A DNA stretch of 64,000 nt. Source: Luteolibacter ambystomatis. Its GTDB lineage: Bacteria; Verrucomicrobiota; Verrucomicrobiia; Verrucomicrobiales; Akkermansiaceae. The DNA is taken from positions 1,240,001 through 1,304,000 of the forward strand of contig NZ_CP073100.1 of NCBI RefSeq assembly GCF_018137965.1, in the 5' to 3' direction. Position numbers and translations under genes: made by a program. Below are positions 18,381-26,644 of this stretch, one piece after another (the stretch's first letter is position 1; each line of letters begins with the position of its first letter). The notes below the pieces were generated by a model. The model did no database searches, was not told the origin of the DNA, and saw only the letters and a list, made by a program, of their open reading frames with translations.

Positions 18381-20201
18381 TTAGGGAGGAGCTTCTTCAG
18401 TTGAGTCCAACACCTCGTCTACGAAGATTGAACGACCCTTGGTAATGGTCTTTCCTTTTCGGATGAACCAGCCCGACCACAGGAGATGGACCTCGTGCTT
18501 TGCACGGGTCATTGCGACGTAGAATAGACGTCTCGATTCCCTGAGGTCAGGCCCGTCATCCGTGGAGTAGGGGATCCGTCCGTTCTCCAATCCAAGCATG
18601 ATCACGACATCGTATTCCAGGCCTTTTGCGCTGTGGATCGTCGTGAGATTGAGGTGATTCGGTGAGCCGCGCTGGCCGCCAAAGTAGCCAACGGTGTATT
18701 TGACGAGCTTGCCTTTAGCTACGGTGAGCTGATAGAGTGCATCGAAGGCCTCGATTTCATCGCTCATGGTCGGTTCCTTGGCGATTCTTTCATACAGGCC
18801 CTTTCCTTTGAACAAGGTCAGCCACTCATTCAGCGATCTGCCAGTCTGCCTAGTCTGATGAAGGAATTGGACTAGCTCTCGACGGCACGCAGCGATCTCC
18901 GAGTCCCGCACGATGCTTGGAAGGAATCTGAGCCAAGAGCGCAGCAGCGTGGATAGCCTAGGATCTCCTTCCTTCCATCCGCCTGCGCACCAGCTTGCGC
19001 ACTCCTCCAACCAACTGATCAATGGAGTTCGGGAATAGGGGTTGCCTTGATCGAATCGCACATACTCGATTCCAGCCTCGGCAACGGCATCAGCCACCTC
19101 TTGGCCATCATACTGGCTTTGATAGAGTATGCCGATGTCACCGAGCATGCGGCCTTCTTTTCGGGCGAGGGCCTCGGGTATCAAGGTATGGACCGCGAGG
19201 GCCACCTGTTCGTCGAAGCCCCCGGGGCATTCATAGCCTTGAACGATCCCCGCGTGATCATCCGCCGAGACAAACTCGCGCTTCTCACCGAGTGCCAGCG
19301 TCGATGCTTTAATGATGGTCTTTCCGCATCGATAGTTCAGGCGAAGGCGAACCTCCTGAACCTCTTTTCTGGCCGCGAGTTGCCTCATCAATGAGGGCCT
19401 GGCACCGGTAAATCCATAGATTGATTGGTCGGGATCCCCGACCGCAAACAGCCGGATTCCCTCCTTGATGCATAATTCCATCACGATCTCGTGAAGAGGG
19501 ATTCCCAGATCCTGGTACTCGTCCACGACCAGAATTGGAAACCGTGCTTTGAGTGCCTTGCAGATCCACGGATGGGTCTTGATCAGCTCCAATCCTGCCA
19601 AGGTCATTGCGTCGAAGTCGATCACACCCGCCTCCCTTAGAAGCCGTTCGTAATCTAAGGTGATCGCTGCAAACCGAAAGGCCTCGGCCTCCCACTCCGG
19701 GCTTTCTCGATCAAGGACGGTGCGTCGAAACTCATCAAACCGAGTCTTGAGAAATGCCGGGTTCTCATTGGCACCGAGAATGTTGGCAACCGCTTGGTCA
19801 AACAATCTTCGCTGCTCGCCAGGAGTGGCGACTTTCAGTGGATCCGGCAGGTTGAGGCCCGCGATCCGACCGTAGGGAATGATAATCTCACGTAGGCAGA
19901 AGGAGTGAACTGTGCCGACGAAGAGACGCGCCCCTGCTTCAATTCCCAAGCGTTGCAGCCGTGATTTGAGTTCCTTCACGCACTGCGTGCTGTAGGTGAG
20001 GCAGGCCAAGCCTCTCGGTTGGCGAACATCCTCAGCGAGCATCCGTGCGACCTTTGCGGTCAGGACTTTTGTCTTGCCGCTGCCGGGGCCGGCGAGAACC
20101 ACGCAATGGTGCTCCGATTCATAGGCTTCAAACTGCGGTGCATTCGCCCGCATCTCATCGGCAGCTGCCTGGTAGCCCTTATTTTGCGTTTCCTGTGACA
20201 T
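18381..20201 (-). CDS. gajB: UvrD/PcrA-like helicase, GajB of a Gabija system
   Basis: This is a superfamily 1 helicase: Walker A 'LAGPGSGKTKVL' near residue 35, Walker B 'ILVVDEYQDL', motif III 'AVGDPDQSIYGFTGA', motif IV 'LNYRCGKTI', motif V 'TTIHSAKGLEYD' and motif VI 'LFYVAMTRAKHEV'. At 606 residues it has the length of GajB. Its start overlaps the end of the upstream OLD-nuclease gene by 23 bases, the standard two-gene Gabija layout in which GajA nicks DNA and the helicase-like GajB is needed for protection against phage. Both are transcribed leftward and are probably translationally coupled. A housekeeping UvrD is unlikely given the shorter length and the partner. Confidence 0.85.
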   Translation of the reverse strand: MSQETQNKGYQAAADEMRANAPQFEAYESEHHCVVLAGPGSGKTKVLTAKVARMLAEDVRQPRGLACLTYSTQCVKELKSRLQRLGIEAGARLFVGTVHSFCLREIIIPYGRIAGLNLPDPLKVATPGEQRRLFDQAVANILGANENPAFLKTRFDEFRRTVLDRESPEWEAEAFRFAAITLDYERLLREAGVIDFDAMTLAGLELIKTHPWICKALKARFPILVVDEYQDLGIPLHEIVMELCIKEGIRLFAVGDPDQSIYGFTGARPSLMRQLAARKEVQEVRLRLNYRCGKTIIKASTLALGEKREFVSADDHAGIVQGYECPGGFDEQVALAVHTLIPEALARKEGRMLGDIGILYQSQYDGQEVADAVAEAGIEYVRFDQGNPYSRTPLISWLEECASWCAGGWKEGDPRLSTLLRSWLRFLPSIVRDSEIAACRRELVQFLHQTRQTGRSLNEWLTLFKGKGLYERIAKEPTMSDEIEAFDALYQLTVAKGKLVKYTVGYFGGQRGSPNHLNLTTIHSAKGLEYDVVIMLGLENGRIPYSTDDGPDLRESRRLFYVAMTRAKHEVHLLWSGWFIRKGKTITKGRSIFVDEVLDSTEEAPP

Positions 20202-22086
20202 GGGCGATACCTTTCAAAATGTAGGGAGGACAACCGAAATGGGGCGACCATTCAATGTGGCTGGCGAGTCTTTGTGCAAACCTGCCTTTTCCAACGTATC
20301 CGATGTCGGCGAGAAAGACATCGACGTCCTCCAGCTTCTTGGCAGCTGCCCGATTTTTCGCACGTGTTTTGGCAACCTCGACGGGGCAAAGCTCGCGCAT
20401 GGTCTTGCTAATGCTCGTCCAGAAGCCGGCACGGAACAGGTCAACCTCGAGGGTGTGATTGTTTAGAAATACGCCTGACTTCTCGGCAAAGAGGAGTGCT
20501 TCTGCTTGTTTCTCGGGCAGCTCGAACTCAGCAAGTAGAGCTGGCAGGATTTGGTCGAAGACCCGGGGTATCCCGAGTGTCTTCGATCCGTCAGCTGAAG
20601 GATCAAGATCCGTGAGGATCGCCAATGGAATGTTCAGGCCTTGGGGGCCGAAATACTTCGAGTAGGGAACAAAGTTGGTCCCGGCGACAGAGCACACAGT
20701 GATTCCCAGTGCATCTAGATCGTAGCCGGCTTTGCTGGCGAGCGCGGGGACGATGAACCTTTCGGCGTCGCCCTCGACGAAGAGGATTCCGCGTGCGAAG
20801 AGCGCCTCGGCTCGTGAGACATCGAGATAGCGTTCGATGTCGTCGCGTTCCGACTCAGACAGCGGGATTGAAGAACCCGACACTCCAACGGTGGACTTTC
20901 CGTCTCCGCTCTTTCGGAGGAGGATAATGGACGATGCAGGAGCGACGCTGGCAATGTGAGGCGAGTGCGTCGTCAGCAGGTAAGTGACGGGATCAGATTC
21001 TTCGACTTCTTCCTCCGAATCATCGTTGGCCTCATCGTCGTCGAGTACCTCGCCCTCCTCCTGGTCCTCCGTATCCTCACCTTCGGAGTCCACTTGCTCA
21101 TCCTCGTCCTCTTCCTGATCGTCGTCGATCCAAGGCCGGAGGTAGCTCCGATAGACCAGGCGCTGTAGGTGTGGGTGGAGGTGGGCCTCTGGTTCCTCAA
21201 TGCAGAAGTAGGTGTGATCACGATCGCCCTCGGCAACCAAGGATTCGAGATCCAACGACCGGAGGGCAAGGTAGAGAATATTTGAGGTGCCAAGACTCGC
21301 TTCGGAGATATCCCTCGTGCCAGAGTCGAAAAGGAGCCGGAGACTTCGGAGGAGCTTGTCGGGATCGGCAGGCGAGAATCCAAACGCGGTTTCGATCGCC
21401 TGTTGCTTGCCGGCCATTTTCTCCAATTTGGCGTTTATCGTCTCGGCAAGAGCCTCGATGGGGTCGAGCTTTGCGATTTTGGTGGTCTCGTCGGAGACTC
21501 CTTTGGCGAGTTGCTCGAGTTCTTTGCGATCGATCTTGTCCTTTGCCACCTCGAGTAGAGGTCTGAGAGGGGAACGGCTCCACCGTGCCAGGTCTCCTTC
21601 GGCGTCTCGCAGTGCATGGAGAACCTCCATCGGAAGTCGCTTGCGTACTTCGTAGCCGATGCGGTTTTCTGGGCGGTCTCCGCCATAGACCAGGAACTCG
21701 AAGTCGCTTTGCTTGCCGGGCGGATGGTCGAGGCCGGGAATCGGACCAAATTCGTAAGTGATGCGCGACACCATAGGGCTTGGCTCGACGAGGTGTTCCG
21801 CCAGCACGGCGAGTTGATTCTCGTCGTGCTCGAAATCAGCAATGTCCACCGAGATTCGGATTTTCGCATCCGCGGCGAGTGGGCGAGGAAGACCGTCCCA
21901 GAAGTCCTCCTGTTTCAACTGACGAGCATTGTCGGAGAGGGAAGGGTCTAGCAGGAGCCGCAGTGCGAAAACGAAATTGGTTTTTCCGATTTGGTTCTCC
22001 CCCAACACGACGATCGAATCTCCAACCGTAACATTGAGGTTCTGGAAGTTTCGGAAATTCTCGATTTGGATCCTGCTGATTCTCAT
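20179..22086 (-). CDS. gajA: OLD-family ATPase/TOPRIM nuclease, GajA of a Gabija system
   Basis: The start is placed at the Met of 'MRISRIQIENFRNF' (22086), the usual OLD N-terminus, rather than 23 codons upstream. The ABC-type ATPase has Walker A 'GENQIGKTNF', a signature near 'LGTSNIL', Walker B 'YFCIEEPEAHLHP' and the 'LLTTHSPHI' switch. The TOPRIM half has 'LFVEGDAERF' (Glu) and 'AILTDLDPSADG' (Asp-x-Asp). GajA is an ATP/nucleotide-inhibited DNA nicking nuclease that assembles with GajB. Unusual here is an insertion of about 45 almost purely Asp/Glu residues (nt about 20993-21130) between Walker B and the His switch. Confidence 0.85.
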   Translation of the reverse strand: MRISRIQIENFRNFQNLNVTVGDSIVVLGENQIGKTNFVFALRLLLDPSLSDNARQLKQEDFWDGLPRPLAADAKIRISVDIADFEHDENQLAVLAEHLVEPSPMVSRITYEFGPIPGLDHPPGKQSDFEFLVYGGDRPENRIGYEVRKRLPMEVLHALRDAEGDLARWSRSPLRPLLEVAKDKIDRKELEQLAKGVSDETTKIAKLDPIEALAETINAKLEKMAGKQQAIETAFGFSPADPDKLLRSLRLLFDSGTRDISEASLGTSNILYLALRSLDLESLVAEGDRDHTYFCIEEPEAHLHPHLQRLVYRSYLRPWIDDDQEEDEDEQVDSEGEDTEDQEEGEVLDDDEANDDSEEEVEESDPVTYLLTTHSPHIASVAPASSIILLRKSGDGKSTVGVSGSSIPLSESERDDIERYLDVSRAEALFARGILFVEGDAERFIVPALASKAGYDLDALGITVCSVAGTNFVPYSKYFGPQGLNIPLAILTDLDPSADGSKTLGIPRVFDQILPALLAEFELPEKQAEALLFAEKSGVFLNNHTLEVDLFRAGFWTSISKTMRELCPVEVAKTRAKNRAAAKKLEDVDVFLADIGYVGKGRFAQRLASHIEWSPHFGCPPYILKGIAHVTGNAK

Positions 22087-22575
22087 GTGGGAGCGGAAGG
22101 TGTATGAATCTGATGCTGGGCAACGCAGGTTCCCGGTCAAGTCGGCAAGACTCATTGACCGATATGGGTGGTAAGTGATCCGGCCGTCATGCCGGGCCGT
22201 GCTCGCGAAGGAGGCAATTCGCGTTTGCGCGGGCCGCTAAACCGAATGGCAGGTCACAGCACGCGGTCAGGCTTGTCCGGATAGGCGAGCGTTGGTCCCT
22301 GAGTGGCACGCGGAGCGTCTTTCGCCTCGCGGATCACCGACAACCAACTGCGCTCGACGTTGGGATTGGCGAAGGAGGGAGGTTGTCGTTGCTAGGCTGC
22401 GGCAGGGACGCGTCAGCAAAGACGAAGGTCCACGATACCTCGAAGCCTCTACTTATTCATTGGCAACAACGGCGGCATCCAGAGCGAGATAGCGCACGGC
22501 CGCGGGCATTGATATTGAGCGATGCTCTGGAAGAGAATCTGTTTGAGTGAACCGATCAAAGTGAGTGCAGCAGTT
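22087..22575. other. Intergenic region upstream of Gabija
   Basis: No gene supported. It should carry the promoter for the leftward Gabija operon, but I see no clear -35/-10 pair. Near the right end, GTTTGAGTGAaccGATCAAA (22541-22560) is a looser copy of the GTTTGAGTGRTCAAAC palindrome found at 26502 and 38198. The metalloprotease gene ends just to the right, so the palindrome sits downstream of that operon. Confidence 0.5.
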
Positions 22576-24081
22576 TCATTTGCTGCTGAGTTTTTGGACA
22601 AGTTGTGAGGCAATGCGAACGCGATTGTAACCAAGCTCTTCGCAATCCGCTGCCCGACGGAGGAATTCCTTGGCTTGCTTAAAGCGGGAGTCTCCCGCTT
22701 GCGTCTCGGCGTAGCGTCGGCCCAAGGAGTAGCAAGCTGCTGCTCGGTCCATCCCCATCCCTTTCTTCGCCGGCTGCTCCGCGAGGGTGATGAGTGCCGA
22801 TGAAGCTGTGACTGGCACTACTCCCGAACGATAGAAGAGGGCGGGACCTGCTTGTTTAACGAGGTTCCAGTGGCTGCGATCGGAGTCCTTCAAGCGGTCC
22901 AAACTAGCAATATTCACCTCAAGGATGTTCGAGATGATCTGTGTCTTCACTCCAGTCCGCATCGCGGCCCGAATCCGATGGATGCCAGGCTTACGGAAGG
23001 TGTAACCACCCGATTGTCCGAAAATGCTTACGTCTCGAGCAAATGGCTTGCCTTGCTGAATAGAGATTCCACCGCCCTCAAGTGAGCAGTAGTGGTTGAT
23101 CGGCCGGTACCGGCGCGTCTCGCCGTCTGGCTCTTCTATCCAGATATTGAAGTCGGGATAGCCGCAATCGACCCGATTCGGGATCTTCACAGGTTGCCTC
23201 CGTCCCTTTGCCAAGCTGATTTCAATGTCCAGCTCGACCGGGCGATGTGGAGTGAATTCGGCTGTGGCAATGTCGATTTTGAGTTGCAACCGCGGGTCCG
23301 GGCCGGAACCTAAATTTTGCGGGATGTCGTATTCGCCACCGATGCTCCGATCAAATTCCGCCCCAAGGTCTCCATAGCGGGATCCACCGGGACGAATGAA
23401 GGGATAGTCGGCGCGGGAGCACTGGCTAAGGAGCAAGCTCTGGTTTGGAGTGAACCTGAACGCTGATGCAGCCTGCCGTCCAAGTGGTCGGTCGGAGCTG
23501 GGCATCATGAAATTTGCAGGAGCCCCCTGCGGGTGGCCCATATGTCCCAGATTGAAGACATGACCGAGCTCGTGGATGGTGGTGAATGCGATCTCTTCGC
23601 GGATTTGTTGGGCGCTTTGTGGCGGATTCCCGTTTACCGTTCGTGCCTTGATGATGGCGTCCACGAAGACGGCACAGCCTTCGCGAGCGATGCTGGTAAA
23701 GCTTGAAGCGGGATCGTCCTCGGTCACGAATCCGCGATCGAACATGATGCCCAGCACTTCGTCGGGAAAGAAGTGATAGGCACGTGCAAAAATGAGCCCA
23801 ATGCGACTAATTGGGCGGGACGAATTCGGAGCAACGAGCCGCAGAGCGGTATGAAGCCTGGCCGCCGTTACCGTCGCGGGATCAGCGGGAGCTGGGGGGA
23901 ATTGAAGACGGGGAATCGGCTGTCCAGAGAAGAGCAGCTCAATGGCACCGTTGGAGGCAGCATGGAAGTACTGGCTTGCCCTGGTAAAGAGGTCCCGAAG
24001 GAACTCTTCCGGGATTGGATGGGCTGCTTCAAGATACGCGGGGTGACAGGTGATGCGTGCGGGAGGGATTTGCGGTGGCAT
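22576..24081 (-). CDS. Zincin metalloprotease-like protein (501 aa)
   Basis: The motif 'TIHELGHVFNLGH' places His170, Glu171, His174 and His180 as in HExxHxxxxxH zincins: three zinc ligands and the catalytic Glu. The N-terminal 160 residues would form the upper catalytic domain. The middle contains beta-rich segments ('ELDIEISLAKG', 'HRIRAAMRT') that may bind ligand, and the C-terminus is helical ('KQAKEFLRRAADC'), Sel1/TPR-like. No signal peptide is seen. It is the last gene of a three-gene leftward operon, three bases after the 374-residue lipoprotein, so its substrate may be related to those envelope proteins; that link is inference. Confidence 0.65.
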   Translation of the reverse strand: MPPQIPPARITCHPAYLEAAHPIPEEFLRDLFTRASQYFHAASNGAIELLFSGQPIPRLQFPPAPADPATVTAARLHTALRLVAPNSSRPISRIGLIFARAYHFFPDEVLGIMFDRGFVTEDDPASSFTSIAREGCAVFVDAIIKARTVNGNPPQSAQQIREEIAFTTIHELGHVFNLGHMGHPQGAPANFMMPSSDRPLGRQAASAFRFTPNQSLLLSQCSRADYPFIRPGGSRYGDLGAEFDRSIGGEYDIPQNLGSGPDPRLQLKIDIATAEFTPHRPVELDIEISLAKGRRQPVKIPNRVDCGYPDFNIWIEEPDGETRRYRPINHYCSLEGGGISIQQGKPFARDVSIFGQSGGYTFRKPGIHRIRAAMRTGVKTQIISNILEVNIASLDRLKDSDRSHWNLVKQAGPALFYRSGVVPVTASSALITLAEQPAKKGMGMDRAAACYSLGRRYAETQAGDSRFKQAKEFLRRAADCEELGYNRVRIASQLVQKLSSK

Positions 24082-24084
24082 GGC

Positions 24085-25209
24085 CTATTCGACGGTCACT
24101 TTGAACAAGTAGGGGAGTTCGGCATTGGGCTTTTCGCCCCCGCTGAAGAGGAGGTTCACTTCATAGCTTCCTGCTGCGAAATCAGGCGGGAACCGCAAGC
24201 TGTAGTGCCTGTTGTCGGGATTGGTCTTAGTAATGGTGGGTTTCTTTTCGATGCTTTGAAGTTGGTCGTCGGGCTGCTTTACTTGGAACACGCTGCTCAC
24301 GGCCACGTCAGGGAAAGGAGTATCGAGAACGAGATCCAAGGGCTTTTGGCTCAACCGCCCTTCGACACGCTTGATCAAATCTCCAGAAATACCCACCGAA
24401 GGCGGAGCTGAGGGAGGCATTTCCGGCTTGTCCTTCCGTGACTTGGAGGACGAAACGACGAGCTGGTTGCCCAATTTGACGAATTTCGATTCGGTGCCCT
24501 TGGCCCCTGTCTTAGCCACGAAGGTCCTATAGGGCACGTTTACCAATCGGATTCTACCCTTTCCATCGTCTTCCAAACGGTAGACGACTGGTGTCATGGC
24601 GGTCGGTTTTGGAGCTGCACCTCCGGACTTGGTATTGGCACCCACTAGCTGCCGCAGTTGGGTTCGAGCGAAGTCCCGTTCCGCGATTGCTTGGTCGTAA
24701 GCGATCTGCTTTGTCGCGTCCGGTGCGGCATCTAGGGCGATCTTAGCCTTGTCCACAGCCAACTGCTTCTCTGCTAGAGCTTTAGATGCAGCTGCAATTT
24801 TGTCGTCCTGTGCCTTCTCTGCGGCTTTCCGCGCCTCGAGTTCTGCTTTGACGATCTCTCCGGCGGCCCCGATGAACTTTTCGGGAACTGTGTCGGTGTA
24901 TTGTTTGGTCTCGAATTTCTTCAGGACACCAGGTGCGTCCTTTTCGTAGTCGAGCGACATGGTATGCTTGCCAAAGAGCGTCCACGTGTTGACGGCGTAT
25001 TCGGCGGTCTCGTCCCGTGAGACGAACTTCGTGTATTCAATCGAGCCGTCCTTGCCCGGCTTGCCGATTAGGTAAACCTGAGGAAGGTAGTAGCGCTGGC
25101 CCTTGGCATCGGGGTGATCGGCCACCTTTTTGACGGTGGTCACCGAAATGCAGGAAACAGCCGGGGCGAAGGCTGCAATAGCGAGTGTCCTGACTAGGAA
25201 GTTTTTCAC
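24085..25209 (-). CDS. Probable lipoprotein, larger paralogue (374 aa)
   Basis: The N-terminus 'MKNFLVRTLAIAAFAPAVSC' is a lipoprotein signal with Cys20 as the likely lipid site. The mature part contains a Lys/Ala/Glu-rich helical segment (about residues 115-185), then 'QLVGANTKSGG' and 'VVYRLEDDGKGRIRLVNVPY', which align with 'LLVGANTKDG' and 'RLFKIMNTPKGIALVDAKVTYP' of the preceding gene, so the two share a domain. The start is GTG at 25209, overlapping the upstream stop as GTGA. Location is probably periplasmic or outer membrane. Function unknown. Confidence 0.65.
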   Translation of the reverse strand: MKNFLVRTLAIAAFAPAVSCISVTTVKKVADHPDAKGQRYYLPQVYLIGKPGKDGSIEYTKFVSRDETAEYAVNTWTLFGKHTMSLDYEKDAPGVLKKFETKQYTDTVPEKFIGAAGEIVKAELEARKAAEKAQDDKIAAASKALAEKQLAVDKAKIALDAAPDATKQIAYDQAIAERDFARTQLRQLVGANTKSGGAAPKPTAMTPVVYRLEDDGKGRIRLVNVPYRTFVAKTGAKGTESKFVKLGNQLVVSSSKSRKDKPEMPPSAPPSVGISGDLIKRVEGRLSQKPLDLVLDTPFPDVAVSSVFQVKQPDDQLQSIEKKPTITKTNPDNRHYSLRFPPDFAAGSYEVNLLFSGGEKPNAELPYLFKVTVE

Positions 25210-25703
25210 GGCTCGAACTGGACTAGTGGATAGGTGACCTTTGCGTCGACCAACGCGATTCCCTTGGGAGTGTTCATGATCTTGAACAACCGCGGGCCGG
25301 GGACAGACTTGCTTGCTTCTGGAGTTCCATCCTTGGTGTTGGCTCCAACCAGCAGAGGACCGAATGTCTTCACGGCATCGGCGATGGCGGCTGGCACTTT
25401 GGATGTGTCTAGAGTGGACGAGGTTCCTGCCAACGCGCCCTCCGAGAGGGTCAAGGTGGTTTCATTGCTCGACATCAATGCCCACGGCCGTGCGCTATGA
25501 AGGCGGCTGCGATCTGGAAGAGTCAGGATCTCACTCTTAACACCGCCGTTGTTGTCAGTCGTTACTAATAAATAGGTAGAGGTTTCGACGTATCGCAGAC
25601 CTTCGTCTTTGCTGTCATCCGTCACTCGGTGGAATGTTGTCCCGGCACATCCTGAGAGCGCCAAGATCAACACGAAATGGAAGGGGAGGTGAAGCTTTTT
25701 CAA
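25206..25703 (-). CDS. Probable small lipoprotein (165 aa)
   Basis: The N-terminus 'MKKLHLPFHFVLILALSGC' has a basic n-region, hydrophobic core and lipobox LSGC. The body begins 'TTFHRVTDDSKDEGLRYVETSTYLLV', similar in layout to 'TTVKKVADHPDAKGQRYYLPQVYLI' of the next gene, so it is a shorter paralogue without the helical insertion. The start codon is TTG at 25703. A sigma70-like promoter lies so close upstream that the mRNA would have almost no leader. First gene of the lipoprotein/lipoprotein/protease operon. Function unknown. Confidence 0.65.
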   Translation of the reverse strand: MKKLHLPFHFVLILALSGCAGTTFHRVTDDSKDEGLRYVETSTYLLVTTDNNGGVKSEILTLPDRSRLHSARPWALMSSNETTLTLSEGALAGTSSTLDTSKVPAAIADAVKTFGPLLVGANTKDGTPEASKSVPGPRLFKIMNTPKGIALVDAKVTYPLVQFEP

Positions 25704-25711
25704 GTTGTTAC

Positions 25712-25741
25712 ATTATCTGTTTTTGGGTATGCCTATTGCAA
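25712..25741 (-). promoter_or_regulatory. Sigma70-like promoter for the lipoprotein operon
   Basis: On the minus strand, TTGCAA (25741-25736) and GATAAT (25717-25712) are separated by 18 bases. The -10 matches the consensus at 5 of 6 positions, the -35 at 4 of 6. Transcription would start within a few bases of the TTG start codon at 25703. Confidence 0.45.
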
Positions 25742-25871
25742 GTTAAAAGTGAAGTGCTACTCACCTGTGGGGTGGCATTTGGAAGCCCAACGAGAGGTAT
25801 GGATCTTAGGCGGAGTGAACAATAGAAGGTGGACGCCGGCCGCCTTGATTCTGACTGTTAGGGGCGGCCGA

Positions 25872-26342
25872 TTAGCCGTGATCCGGGATCTCCGGCTCGG
25901 TCAACTTTGCTAACAGTTGTAGGGATTCCTGCCAGCCCAAGTAGCAGGCCTCGAGGGGGATCACCGCCGGGATGCCTTCTTGGACAATATTGATTTCCAC
26001 ACCGCAGAAGACCTCGCGCAATTCCACGGTGGTGATCATGGTACCCGGGAGATTCGGATCCTCGAACTGGTCGTCGTAGCGGATTCTCTTGTAAGGGTCG
26101 AGTTCCAAGTAGCGGCCCCCGAAGGCGTGGCTGCTGCCCGTATTGAAGTTGGTAAAGGACATCCGGTAGGTGCCGCCGACCTTCGCGTCCATGTGGTGGA
26201 CTTTGCCAGTGAAGCCGTGCGGCGGCAGCCACTTGGCCATCGCATCGGGATCAAGGAAGGCGCGGTAGACTCGCTCCGGCTTGGCGCGCAGCACCCGGTG
26301 AAAGCGGACAGTTCCAGTGGTTGTTTTAGGGTCTTCGGACAT
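25872..26342 (-). CDS. SRPBCC / AHSA1-type protein (156 aa)
   Basis: The start 'VRFHRVLRAKPERVYRAFLDPDAMAKWLPPHGF' and the pattern 'GGTYRMSFTNF', 'LDPYKRIRYDDQFED', 'TTVELREV' and 'GWQESLQLLAKL' are the typical order of the activator-of-Hsp90-ATPase-like START-fold family. Members bind hydrophobic ligands or act in stress responses; no specific ligand can be named. It is a single leftward gene, with a copy of the GTTTGAGTGRTCAAAC palindrome about 160 bases upstream. It appears to be ordinary chromosomal cargo rather than defence. Confidence 0.8.
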   Translation of the reverse strand: MSEDPKTTTGTVRFHRVLRAKPERVYRAFLDPDAMAKWLPPHGFTGKVHHMDAKVGGTYRMSFTNFNTGSSHAFGGRYLELDPYKRIRYDDQFEDPNLPGTMITTVELREVFCGVEINIVQEGIPAVIPLEACYLGWQESLQLLAKLTEPEIPDHG

Positions 26343-26644
26343 GATGGTTTATCAGGATGGTGCTTCACTATTGCGACGAGCGGCTGCAGCGCATTGTGGG
26401 CAATCCTGTAAAGGTTGGTGCGGATATTTCAGTGGAGGCGCTCCTTGGCGCAATGGCTCAAGTAGGTAAAAATCAACTTCATCACCTGACCTGAAGAGTT
26501 GTTTGAGTGGTCAAACTCTCGCAAGATTTGGGCTTGCACTGTAACCGGGGGAGGATTGTTCGCGGAGCCAACTGAAGGCAGTCACCGATTGAGCTGGAAT
26601 TGGGGTGCTGAGGCTGTTAGGTAGGTGTAATCAGTCGTAGTTGA
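26343..26644. other. Intergenic region with GTTTGAGTGGTCAAAC palindrome
   Basis: This is the divergent control region between the SRPBCC gene and the rightward CoiA-like gene. GTTTGAGTGGTCAAAC (26502-26517) is an interrupted palindrome, preceded by GGTAAAAATC (26466-26475) and CTGAAGA (26492-26498). The same order, GGTAAAAATC, CTGAAG, GTTTGAGTGATCAAAC, recurs at 38162-38213 upstream of the protease gene. Confidence 0.55.

Noticed and set aside
20179..22155. Upstream start for GajA adding 23 residues
   Set aside because: The extension is not OLD-like; family proteins begin at the MRIS-type strand, so the ATG at 22086 was chosen.
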